Below are positions 31,270 to 39,778 of a stretch of DNA of 55,846 bases, piece after piece. This DNA comes from Halothiobacillus sp. (GTDB lineage: Bacteria > Pseudomonadota > Gammaproteobacteria > Halothiobacillales > Halothiobacillaceae). The DNA lies in contig JAABTF010000011.1 in assembly GCA_011389965.1 (NCBI GenBank), forward strand, positions 1 through 55,846. Reading direction: 5' to 3'. Each line of letters starts with the position of its first letter. The stretch's first letter is position 1. A program made the translations under genes and the position numbers. A model generated the notes under the pieces. The model was not told the DNA's origin. It saw only the letters and a program-made list of their open reading frames with translations, and searched no databases.

Positions 31270-31297
31270 AAATGCGGGCTCCGGCCCGCATTTTTTT
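31270..31297 (+). terminator. Intrinsic terminator after the small gene
   Basis: AAATGCGGGC pairs with GCCCGCATTT around a TCCG loop (core 31272-31291), followed by seven T residues. It ends the small gene and insulates mfd. Confidence 0.9.
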
Positions 31298-31402
31298 GTT
31301 CCGATCACCGTCGCCGCCCGTGCAGCAATGCCGCAAATGGGCGACAATCTCGCCTCTTTGCCTTCCTGATACTTTTCGCCCAACAAGACCCTCGATCCAA
31401 CC

Positions 31403-34400
31403 ATGAGCGACGCCAAGCAGTCCATCGCCCAACCCGGCAACAGCAGCGATCCCATTTACCTGCGCGCCCATACCGAGCTGGGGCGGGCCCTGGCCACACG
31501 CTTGGCTGCCGAGACCGTCGACCAGCCGCTGCTGGCAGTGCTGCCCGATAGTCGACATGTCAACGACGCCCAGGCGGCCCTCCACTTCCTGGGCATCGAA
31601 GCGGCCATCTTTCCAGACTGGGAAGTGTTGCCCTACGATCGATTCTCACCGCATCAGAACCTGATCTCCGACCGCTTGTCTCGCCTGTGGCGACTGCCAA
31701 GGGAAAGCCGTGGATTGACGCTGATCGCCGCACCCACATTGCTGCAGCGCTTACCCACGCCCGCCTTCGTCGCCGGTCAGGGCATGGTGCTCGAGGTCGG
31801 GCAGAAACTCGATCGCGAGGCCTACCGCGAGCAACTGCAGGCGGCCGGCTATAGCCTGGTTTCACAGGTCGAGGGGCATGGCGAGTACGCGTTGCGCGGC
31901 GGCCTGGTCGACGTATTCCCCATGGGGGCCGAAGAGCCGGTGCGCATCGATCTGTTCGATGATGAAATCGAGACGCTGCGTCACTTCGATCCCGAATCGC
32001 AGCGCTCCACCCGAACGGTCCACGAGGTCACCCTGCTGCCGGCGCGCGAATACCCCCTGACCGACAAGGGCATCGCCACCTTCCGCCAGAACTGGCGCAA
32101 CACCTTCTCGGGCGACCCGACCCAAGCACCCATCTACCGCCAGGTATCCGAAGGGCTGGTGCCTGCCGGCATCGAAAGCTATCTGCCGCTGTTTTTCGAG
32201 CAAACGGCGTCGCTGTTCGACTATCTCCCCGACTCCACTCGCATGATGCTGTTCGACGGCATCCCCGAGGCCATCGACCGTTTCGCATCCGAGACGACGG
32301 AACGCTTTCGCCAGCGTGCCGGTGACATCGATCATCCCATCCTGCCGCCCGAGGCGCTGTTCCAGACTGCCGAGGAGTTCGAGGAGCGGCTCAAGGCATA
32401 CCCGCGTTGGCAATTGGTGGACGGCGCGGACAACCGCTTCCCCCAGGCGGCCGACATCGGTGACCGCCCCTTGCCGGACTTGGCGTCCGGCGGCGCATCA
32501 CCGCAGGCCGTGATGGAACGACTGGCCGGCTTCGTACGTGAATTCGAGGGCCGCACCCTGCTGGTCGCCGAAAGCAGCGGCCGCCGCCAGGCCCTGCTCG
32601 AACAGGTCGGCCAAGTCGGGCTCGAAGGACGCGCCGTCGACAGTTGGCAGGACTGGCGAGAAAAGGACCGTGATGCCGTCGGGGTAGCCACGGCCGAGCT
32701 CGAGCAGGGAGCCATCCTGCCGGGTGACGGCGAGCGCATCGCCGTAATCAGCGAGATCAACCTGTTCGCCGAACGGGTCGCCCAGCGCCGCGCCAAGTCG
32801 CGCCGCGGTCGCGATGCCGACGCAATCATCCAGAACCTGGACGACCTGGCGATCGGCGCGCCGGTCGTCCACGAGGACCACGGCGTGGGACGCTTCCAGG
32901 GGCTGGTCACCCTGGAGATGAACAACCAGCCGCAGGAGTACCTGCTGCTCACCTACGCCGACGACGACAAGTTGTACGTGCCGGTCTCGGGGCTGGAGCG
33001 CATCTCCCGCTACACGGGCGGGGCCGAGGAATCCGCCCCCCTCCACCGCCTGGGCTCGGATCAATGGGAAAAGGCCAAGAAGCGGGCCGCCGCCCAGGTC
33101 CATGACGTGGCCGCCGAGCTCCTCGACGTGCATGCACGCCGTGCGGCACGCAAGGGCACATCCTTGAAGGTCGACGAGCCCGATTACCGCCAGTTCGCCG
33201 AGGAATTCGCCTTCGAACCCACCGACGACCAGCGTTTGGCGATCGAGCAGGTACTGATCGACATGGCCGCCCCTCAACCGATGGACCGGGTCGTCTGCGG
33301 CGATGTCGGGTTCGGCAAGACCGAGGTGGCCATGCGCGCCGCGTTCGTGGCCGTGGAGAACCACACCCAGGTGGCGGTGCTGGTGCCGACCACGCTGCTG
33401 GCCGAACAACACCTGCGCAACTTTCGCGACCGCTTCTCCAACTGGCCGGTAACCATCGAAAGCCTGTCGCGCCTGTCCGGAACCAAGCAGACCGCCGGGG
33501 TACGCGAGCGCATCAAGTCGGGCCAGGTCGATATCGTCATCGGGACGCACAAGTTGCTGCGTGAATCGCCCGAATTCGCCAACCTCGGGCTGGTGATCAT
33601 CGACGAGGAGCAGCGTTTCGGGGTGCGCGACAAGGAACGCCTCAAGGCCCTGCGTGCTGAGGTCGACCTGTTGACGCTTACCGCCACGCCCATCCCGCGC
33701 ACGCTCAACATGGCGCTCTCGGGCATTCGGGATCTATCGATCATCGCCACTCCGCCGCGCGAACGCCTGGCGGTCAAGACCGTGATCCTGCGCTGGGACG
33801 AGGTGCAGATCCGCGAAGCGATCCAGCGCGAACTCAAGCGCGGCGGCCAAGTGTACTTCCTGCACAACGAGGTCAAGAGCATCGACCGCATGGCCCGCCT
33901 GGTCGAGGAGATCGTCCCCGAGGCGCGCATTGGCGTGGCCCACGGGCAGATGGGCGAACGCGGCCTCGAGCATGTGATGTCGGACTTCTACCACCAGCGC
34001 TTCAACGTGCTGGTCTCGACCACCATCATCGAGTCGGGCATCGACATCCCTACTGCCAATACGATCCTCATCCACCGCGCCGACAAGTTCGGCCTCGCCC
34101 AACTGCACCAGTTGCGCGGTCGGGTGGGTCGCTCGCACCATCGCGCCTACGCTTATCTGATCACCCCGGAACCGACCACGCTCACCCCGGATGCGGAAAA
34201 GCGCCTCGAGGCCATCGCCGCGCTCGAGGATTTGGGCGTGGGCTTCACCCTGTCCACCCACGACCTCGAGATTCGCGGCGCGGGCGAGTTGCTCGGCTCC
34301 GGGCAGTCCGGCCAGATGCACGAGGTCGGTTATCGCTACTACATGCAGCTACTCGACCGCGCGGTACACGCCATCCGTGAAGGCAAAGAACCGGAACTCA

Positions 34401-34882
34401 GCGCGCCACTGTCGACCCAGGGCACCGAGGTCGACCTGGGCGTGCCCGCCCTGATCCCCGATGACTACGTCTCCGACGTGCATACCCGGCTGACGCTCTA
34501 CAAGCGCCTGTCCACGGCAAGCGACCGCAATGCCCTCGACGAACTCAAGGTGGAACTGATCGACCGGTTCGGCCTGCTACCGGAGCCGGTCATCGCCCTG
34601 GTCGAAACGCACCGATTGCGTATCCGGGCACGCGACCTCGGCATCCGCAAACTCGAGCTGACCCACCGCGGTGGCCGCCTCGTCTTCGGTGACCAGGCAC
34701 AGATCGACCCGCAGAAACTGGTCGCGGCCGTGCAAGCCGACCCCGAAACCTGGCGCCTGTCGGCCGACACCCTGCGCTTTACCATCGACATGCCGACCCT
34801 CGAGGATCGCCTCGAGATGATCGGACGGTTGCTCGACGATGTGGCCCTGCCCGAAGCAACCACCGGAGGGAAGAAACGATGA
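31403..34882 (+). CDS. mfd: Transcription-repair coupling factor
   Basis: Mfd removes RNA polymerase stalled at lesions and recruits UvrA. The 1159-residue protein has the full set of domains: UvrB-like domains 1a-2-1b (about 1-340), the RNA polymerase interacting domain (about 470-550, with VHEDHGVGRFQGLV), and the helicase motor. The motor has Walker A GDVGFGKTEVA near 633-643, DEEQRFGV near 733, TATPIPRTL and ESGIDIPTANT. The C-terminal TRCF regulatory domain follows. No Shine-Dalgarno is evident before the ATG. The stop overlaps the RDD gene (ATGA). Confidence 0.97.
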   Translation: MSDAKQSIAQPGNSSDPIYLRAHTELGRALATRLAAETVDQPLLAVLPDSRHVNDAQAALHFLGIEAAIFPDWEVLPYDRFSPHQNLISDRLSRLWRLPRESRGLTLIAAPTLLQRLPTPAFVAGQGMVLEVGQKLDREAYREQLQAAGYSLVSQVEGHGEYALRGGLVDVFPMGAEEPVRIDLFDDEIETLRHFDPESQRSTRTVHEVTLLPAREYPLTDKGIATFRQNWRNTFSGDPTQAPIYRQVSEGLVPAGIESYLPLFFEQTASLFDYLPDSTRMMLFDGIPEAIDRFASETTERFRQRAGDIDHPILPPEALFQTAEEFEERLKAYPRWQLVDGADNRFPQAADIGDRPLPDLASGGASPQAVMERLAGFVREFEGRTLLVAESSGRRQALLEQVGQVGLEGRAVDSWQDWREKDRDAVGVATAELEQGAILPGDGERIAVISEINLFAERVAQRRAKSRRGRDADAIIQNLDDLAIGAPVVHEDHGVGRFQGLVTLEMNNQPQEYLLLTYADDDKLYVPVSGLERISRYTGGAEESAPLHRLGSDQWEKAKKRAAAQVHDVAAELLDVHARRAARKGTSLKVDEPDYRQFAEEFAFEPTDDQRLAIEQVLIDMAAPQPMDRVVCGDVGFGKTEVAMRAAFVAVENHTQVAVLVPTTLLAEQHLRNFRDRFSNWPVTIESLSRLSGTKQTAGVRERIKSGQVDIVIGTHKLLRESPEFANLGLVIIDEEQRFGVRDKERLKALRAEVDLLTLTATPIPRTLNMALSGIRDLSIIATPPRERLAVKTVILRWDEVQIREAIQRELKRGGQVYFLHNEVKSIDRMARLVEEIVPEARIGVAHGQMGERGLEHVMSDFYHQRFNVLVSTTIIESGIDIPTANTILIHRADKFGLAQLHQLRGRVGRSHHRAYAYLITPEPTTLTPDAEKRLEAIAALEDLGVGFTLSTHDLEIRGAGELLGSGQSGQMHEVGYRYYMQLLDRAVHAIREGKEPELSAPLSTQGTEVDLGVPALIPDDYVSDVHTRLTLYKRLSTASDRNALDELKVELIDRFGLLPEPVIALVETHRLRIRARDLGIRKLELTHRGGRLVFGDQAQIDPQKLVAAVQADPETWRLSADTLRFTIDMPTLEDRLEMIGRLLDDVALPEATTGGKKR

Positions 34883-35346
34883 GCCCCGCGGACGGAGACC
34901 AGGCCGGGCAGAAAAAGCAGCCAGCCCGCACCGCGCCGCTCTGGCGGCGGACAGCAGCTTTGCTCTATGACACCCTGTTCGTCATCGCGGTGGTCATTCT
35001 TGCCACCCTGCTTGCCCTGATTGTCACCCGTGGCGAGGCCATACCGCCCGAAGGCCCCGCCCAGTGGCTGTTTCGGGCCTATCTTCTGTTCTGGATCGCG
35101 GGCTACTTCGTTTTCTTCTGGTGCCGGTTCGGCCAGACGCCGGGCATGAAGGTCTGGCGACTGCTGCTGATCAAGCAACGTCCGGGACCTTGCGCGCTGC
35201 CGGCCTTGAGCCGCTTCGGCTTCGGCCTGCTGTGCCTGGCCACCGCCGGCCTGCCATTCTTCCTGGCCCTGACCGACGGGCAACGTCGCACCTGGATCGA
35301 TCGGCAACTCGACATGCGGGTGGTCCAGCTGACCGGCAAGCCTTAG
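34879..35346 (+). CDS. RDD family membrane protein
   Basis: A 155-residue inner-membrane protein of the RDD family, whose function is poorly defined. After a charged N-terminus it has LWRRTAALLYDTLFVIAVVIL (the RDD signature near residues 24-44; the family usually has R-x-x-A-x-x-x-D), then FWCRFGQTPGMKVWRLL with the conserved GxTxGM-like turn, and a third hydrophobic segment. GGAGGG lies eight bases upstream and it overlaps mfd by ATGA. The final DRQLDMRVV is also typical of the family. Confidence 0.85.
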   Translation: MSPADGDQAGQKKQPARTAPLWRRTAALLYDTLFVIAVVILATLLALIVTRGEAIPPEGPAQWLFRAYLLFWIAGYFVFFWCRFGQTPGMKVWRLLLIKQRPGPCALPALSRFGFGLLCLATAGLPFFLALTDGQRRTWIDRQLDMRVVQLTGKP

Positions 35347-35390
35347 GGAAAAGATCTAGCACTCCCCGGGGCGGCAAAGGACACAAAAGA

Positions 35391-35425
35391 AAGCCCCGGG
35401 GGGTTGCGCCCCCCGGGGCTTTTTG
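35391..35425. terminator. Strong bidirectional terminator between RDD gene and ftsZ
   Basis: A perfect 13-base stem, AAGCCCCGGGGGG (35391-35403) with CCCCCCGGGGCTT (35409-35421), around a TTGCG loop. Five T residues follow on the plus strand and an A-rich run precedes it (T-rich on the minus strand). It serves both the mfd-RDD unit and the end of the dcw cluster. Confidence 0.93.
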
Positions 35426-35476
35426 TATGCCACGTTGCGAGTCGATCTGGCCGGCGACGAACCCGGCCGATCGGGA

Positions 35477-36637
35477 TCAGTCCGCCTGGTGGCGGAGGAA
35501 GGACGGGATATCGATGGTATCGAGGTTGATCGCCGCGCTGCCGCGGTGTGCCGAACCGGCGTAGGCCTGACGCGCCTCGTGCTCCGCCGCTTCGGTCTCG
35601 GCTGCCGGCTGCTCGGCACGGCGGGCGTTGTCGATAACGACCCGCGGCTTGCTCTGCTCGCCGGAGACGTTCTTGATCCGCGACAAGCCGGTGGCCACCA
35701 GGGTCACCCGCAGTTGACCGTCGAGCTCCTCGTCCACTGCGGTGCCCACCTTGACCACCGCCTCGTCGCCCGCGAGTGCCTGGACCATCTCACCGATCTC
35801 CATGAACTCGCCGATCGACAGGTCGCCGTTGGAGGTCACGTTGACCAGGATACCGTCGGCTCCGGTCAGGTTGATGTCATCCAGCAGCGGGCTGTGGATG
35901 GCCGCCTCGGCGGCCTCCGCGGCACGGTTGTCGCCGGTGCCGATACCGGTCCCCATCATGGCCGTGCCCTTCTCGGTCATGATCGCCCGCACGTCGGCAA
36001 AATCCAGGTTGATCTCGCCCGGCCGGGTAATCAGCTCGGAGATGCCAGCCACAGCCGTGAACAGCACTTCGTTGGCGGCGGCGAAGGCATCACGCAGGGC
36101 GGCCTGCTTGCCCATCACCGCGGTGAGCTGGTCGTTGGGGATGACGATCAGCGAGTCGACATTGTCCTCGAGTTCCTGAATGCCTTCCATGGCGACGCTG
36201 GTGCGCTTCTTACCCTCGAAGGAGAACGGCCGCGTGACCACCGCCACGGTGAGGATGTTCATGTCACGAGCGATCTGTGCGATCACCGGGGCGGCCCCGG
36301 TGCCCGTTCCCCCGCCCATGCCGGTGGTGATGAACAGCATGTTGGCGTCGGAGATTGCCTCCTGGATTTGCTCGCGATCCTCGAGGGCGGCCTGACGGCC
36401 GAGCTCCGGATCGGCGCCGGCGCCGAGGCCCTTGGTGATGTTCGCACCGATCTGCAGTTGTGAGGGGGCATTGCTCTTGACCAGCGCCTGCGCGTCGGTA
36501 TTCGCGCTGATGTACTCGATTCCCTCGATGTGCTGCATGACCATGTGGGCGACCGCGTTGCCGCCGCCGCCACCAACGCCGATGACCTTGATCTTGGCGC
36601 TCTCGGTCTGCATCTCTGCCATTGTCCAGTTGCTCAT
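35477..36637 (-). CDS. ftsZ: Cell division protein FtsZ
   Basis: FtsZ is the tubulin-like GTPase that forms the division ring. The 386-residue protein has the tubulin signature GGGTGTG at 108-114, the N-terminal IKVIGVGGGGGNAVAHM, the T7-loop region NLDFADVRAIM, and the conserved C-terminal peptide LDTIDIPSFLRHQAD, which binds FtsA and other partners. AAGGAG lies eight bases before the ATG. It is the last gene of the dcw cluster and is followed by a strong terminator. lpxC, which often follows ftsZ, is not here. Confidence 0.98.
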   Translation of the reverse strand: MSNWTMAEMQTESAKIKVIGVGGGGGNAVAHMVMQHIEGIEYISANTDAQALVKSNAPSQLQIGANITKGLGAGADPELGRQAALEDREQIQEAISDANMLFITTGMGGGTGTGAAPVIAQIARDMNILTVAVVTRPFSFEGKKRTSVAMEGIQELEDNVDSLIVIPNDQLTAVMGKQAALRDAFAAANEVLFTAVAGISELITRPGEINLDFADVRAIMTEKGTAMMGTGIGTGDNRAAEAAEAAIHSPLLDDINLTGADGILVNVTSNGDLSIGEFMEIGEMVQALAGDEAVVKVGTAVDEELDGQLRVTLVATGLSRIKNVSGEQSKPRVVIDNARRAEQPAAETEAAEHEARQAYAGSAHRGSAAINLDTIDIPSFLRHQAD

Positions 36638-36676
36638 GGTGTCGTCTCCTTCTCTCGCGTGGCGTTTTTGAATGTT

Positions 36677-37921
36677 TTAAAAGTGATCGCGGAACCAGCC
36701 CTTGAGCCGTTCCAGGACATTTCCATGGGCCGTTGCCGGTCCATGGGCCGTTTTTTCGCGGGCCTGTTCCAGCCCGTGCAGCATCAAGCCGATCCCGACG
36801 GCGTTCGCCGGGTCGCTCAGAGCGTCCAGGTTGCCGGCCACCCCCTGGGGCGTACCCAGGCGGGCCGGCATCTGGAGAAAGTCTTCTGCCAGTTCGACGA
36901 ACCCTGGCATCTGCGCCGTGCCGCCGGTGAGGACCACCCCGGCGTTGACCAGGTTGTGGTAGCCCGACTGGCGGATTTCCTCCTGCAGGTAGGAGAGCAG
37001 TTCCTCCACCCGAGGGCGGACGATGCGCATCATCGTTTCCTGCGGGATGCGCCGCGGCGGGCGACCCGAAACGCCGGGCACCTCGATAGCGCGGGCGCCA
37101 TCGCGCTCGTCGAGCGGACCGAGGTTGGCGTGGTTGATCTTGATCTTCTCGGCCTCGGCCGGGGGCGTGGTCAGGCCGTAGGACAGGTCATTGGTGATCT
37201 GCTCGCCGGCGATCGGCAGCACCGCGGCGTAGCGCAATGCCCCACCGGTGTAGATGGCGACGTCCGTGGTCCCGCCGCCGATGTCGATCAGCACCACGCC
37301 TAGCTCGCGCTCGTCGTCGTTGAGCACGGCGCGGGCGGCGGCGATCGGCTCGAGGATGGTGCCCTCGACGTGCACGTCACAACGCTCGACGCACTTGATC
37401 ACGTTCTGCACGTTGTTGGCCGCCGAGGTCACGATGTGCACGTTGGCCTCGAGTCGGTGTCCACTCATTCCCTGGGGGTTGCGGATGCCGTCCTGACCGT
37501 CGATGCGAAACTCCTGCGGCTCGCAATGCAGGATCTGCTGGCCGTCGGCGACCTTCACCGCCCGGGCCGATTGGATCACCTGAAAGACATCCGCGTCACT
37601 GATCTCGCGCCCGCCGGTGCCGGTCATGCCCTGCGAATCCATGCTGCGCACGTGGTCCCCGGCCACCCCGACCCAGGCCGAGCCGATTTCGCAGTCCGAC
37701 AAGGCACTCGCCCCGTCGATCGCCCGGCGGATCGCCATCGAGGTCGATTCGATATCGACCACCGAGCCACGCCGCAGCCCCTTGTTGGTGGGATGCGAGC
37801 CGTAGCCGATCAGGCTCAGTCGGCCGTCGCCATCGCACTCGCCCACCAGCGCCGCGACCTTACTGGTGCCGATGTCCAGCCCGACGACGAATTCACGTTC
37901 ACCTTTTCTCAACGCGCTCAT
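36677..37921 (-). CDS. ftsA: Cell division protein FtsA
   Basis: FtsA is the actin-like membrane tether for FtsZ. The 414 residues begin with FVVGLDIGTSKVAALVGE (phosphate 1 loop), followed by the FtsA-specific 1C domain (about 85-165), VVLIDIGGGTTDVAIY (phosphate 2) and VVLTGGTAQMPG. The last residues, RLKGWFRDHF, form the amphipathic membrane-targeting helix. I use the ATG at 37921. An earlier in-frame ATG at 37981 would place it right at the ftsQ stop but adds unconserved residues. The 64-base gap to ftsQ contains a near-repeat of GGCAATCAAGG. Confidence 0.96.
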   Translation of the reverse strand: MSALRKGEREFVVGLDIGTSKVAALVGECDGDGRLSLIGYGSHPTNKGLRRGSVVDIESTSMAIRRAIDGASALSDCEIGSAWVGVAGDHVRSMDSQGMTGTGGREISDADVFQVIQSARAVKVADGQQILHCEPQEFRIDGQDGIRNPQGMSGHRLEANVHIVTSAANNVQNVIKCVERCDVHVEGTILEPIAAARAVLNDDERELGVVLIDIGGGTTDVAIYTGGALRYAAVLPIAGEQITNDLSYGLTTPPAEAEKIKINHANLGPLDERDGARAIEVPGVSGRPPRRIPQETMMRIVRPRVEELLSYLQEEIRQSGYHNLVNAGVVLTGGTAQMPGFVELAEDFLQMPARLGTPQGVAGNLDALSDPANAVGIGLMLHGLEQAREKTAHGPATAHGNVLERLKGWFRDHF

Positions 37922-37985
37922 GCTGTTTCTCTGCCCTTGATTGCCTTGATTTCCGATTGCACGAGGCCACGGACCCTCCATGTCT

Positions 37986-38795
37986 TCATTGTTCTTTTCT
38001 CGATGAGGCCTCGGCGGTTGGCTCCTCCCGCCAGGCGACTGCAAAGCCGTTGCTGTAGCGCAGGTCGATCGACTGCACGCGCCCCATCCGTCCCTCCAGG
38101 GTGTCCGGGTACACGTCCAGCAACCGCTGAAGACGCGTTTCCAGGGCATCGCGACCGGCCCGGATCTCCGCGCCGGACGCCATCCTTAGCGTCAGGGCGC
38201 CTCGCGGACTGCGCTCGACGCCCGCCAACACGAGCCCCACGTCTTCCAACACCGGGCGCAGACTCAGATACCGTTCCCACACCGCCCATTGACTGCCCGG
38301 CGGCCCCGACAGTTGCGGCAGGGCCAGGTCGGGCGGCTGCGATGCCGGGGCGAACACTCTCCCGGCACTGCTCAACAACCGATCGCCATGCCAACGCGCG
38401 ACGGGACGGTGCGTCGACAACTCCACTCGCAGGCGGTCCGGCCACTGTCGGCTGATGCGCGCCTCGGTCAGCCAGCGATTGGCCAGCAACTGGCTGCGGT
38501 ATGCCTCCAGATCGACAGTCCAGACGCTCTTCCCGATCGCCGGCGCCATGACCGTCTCGACGTCCTCGGCCGACACGAAGCGATTGCTCCCCGCGATTTC
38601 GATCTCCGTGATCGGCGCCTGGAGCTTGAGCCAGACGCGTTGCGAGACCAGAACCAACGCGGCGACGAAGGCCAGCCACAGGCCGACATGCAGCCCCCAG
38701 CGGCCCACCTTGCGCAACGTGGCAAGGAGCGCCGAGAGCCGCTCGCGCAATGACGGCCCCTTCGGCCGCGCCTGGGATGTGCGTCTGGGTGGCAT
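37986..38795 (-). CDS. ftsQ: Cell division protein FtsQ
   Basis: FtsQ is the single-pass divisome scaffold that joins FtsB and FtsL. The 269-residue protein has a basic cytoplasmic N-terminus, one transmembrane helix (about 35-53), a POTRA domain beginning ITEIEIAGSNRFVSAEDV, and the beta domain with WLTEARISRQWPDRL and the late DLRYSNGFAVAW. The ATG at 38795 overlaps the ddl stop by one base (TGATG), with GGAG seven bases upstream. A TTG one codon earlier is also possible. Confidence 0.94.
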   Translation of the reverse strand: MPPRRTSQARPKGPSLRERLSALLATLRKVGRWGLHVGLWLAFVAALVLVSQRVWLKLQAPITEIEIAGSNRFVSAEDVETVMAPAIGKSVWTVDLEAYRSQLLANRWLTEARISRQWPDRLRVELSTHRPVARWHGDRLLSSAGRVFAPASQPPDLALPQLSGPPGSQWAVWERYLSLRPVLEDVGLVLAGVERSPRGALTLRMASGAEIRAGRDALETRLQRLLDVYPDTLEGRMGRVQSIDLRYSNGFAVAWREEPTAEASSRKEQ

Positions 38796-39778
38796 CAATG
38801 CGCTCCATCAGCCCGCTTGCCTCCCGTTCCCGCCCTGGCGGCGGCTGCCTCCAGGGTCTGTTCGAGGATGGCCCGACACAGGGCGGGAAAGTCGATGCCC
38901 GCCGCACGGGCCGCCATCGGCACCAGCGAATGGCTGGTCATGCCCGGCACTGTGTTCACCTCGATCAACCAGTGGCGACCCGCCTGATCGCGCATGAAAT
39001 CCACACGCCCCCAGCCGCTCGCGCCGATCAGATCGAAGGCCTGCCGCGCCGCTGTGGCGAGAGCTGCCTGTTCGTCTCCATCGAGACCGCAGGGAATGCG
39101 GTAGCCCGTGTCCTCGGCCTCGTATTTGGCCTGGTAGTCGTAGAAGGCGTGCTCCGCGCTCGCCTCGATGTGGATTGCCGGCAGCGTCCGATCGCCGAGC
39201 ACCGCCACCGTGTACTCGCCGCCGGCGATGAACTGCTCCACCATCACGTCGCCGTGCACCACCGCCTGTTCGAAGGCCGCATCGACCTGTTCCGGGCCAT
39301 CCACCTTGCTCACCCCGACACTCGACCCGTCCGCTGTCGGTTTGATGATCACCGGCCAGCCGAGTGCATCGGCCGCCTGGCGTGCCGCGACATGGCCTGT
39401 GACCACTTGGAATGCCGGCGTCGCCAGCCCCGCGCTCTGCCAGATCCGTTTGCAGAGCACCTTGTCCATGCCCACCGCCGAGGCGGCCATGCCGCTTCCG
39501 GTGTAAGGCACGGCCAACAGGTCCAGCAGGGCCTGAATCTGCCCGTCTTCACCGCCGCGTCCGTGCAGGGCGACGAACACGCGCTCGATATGTTTTTCGC
39601 GCAGCAACCGGCCCAGATCCGCGGCCTCCTCGCGGTGCAGGTCGATCCCTACGACATCCACACCCTGCTCGACAAGCGCCTCGCAGACCGCCGCGCCGCT
39701 GTTGAGCGAGACCGCCCGCTCGGCGGACCACCCGCCCATCAGCACGGCCACTCGACCCAGATCTCGTGACTGCGTCAT
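38795..39778 (-). CDS. ddlB: D-alanine--D-alanine ligase
   Basis: Ddl makes the D-Ala-D-Ala dipeptide used by MurF. The 327-residue ATP-grasp enzyme has VAVLMGGWSAERAVSLNSG at the N-terminus, the flexible-loop region GGEYTVAVLG, and the metal and phosphate ligands in WLIEVNTVPGMTSHSL. The start at 39778 overlaps the murC stop (ATGA). A longer frame adds five residues inside murC. murB, found between murC and ddlB in some gammaproteobacteria, is absent here. Confidence 0.95.
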   Translation of the reverse strand: MTQSRDLGRVAVLMGGWSAERAVSLNSGAAVCEALVEQGVDVVGIDLHREEAADLGRLLREKHIERVFVALHGRGGEDGQIQALLDLLAVPYTGSGMAASAVGMDKVLCKRIWQSAGLATPAFQVVTGHVAARQAADALGWPVIIKPTADGSSVGVSKVDGPEQVDAAFEQAVVHGDVMVEQFIAGGEYTVAVLGDRTLPAIHIEASAEHAFYDYQAKYEAEDTGYRIPCGLDGDEQAALATAARQAFDLIGASGWGRVDFMRDQAGRHWLIEVNTVPGMTSHSLVPMAARAAGIDFPALCRAILEQTLEAAAARAGTGGKRADGAH

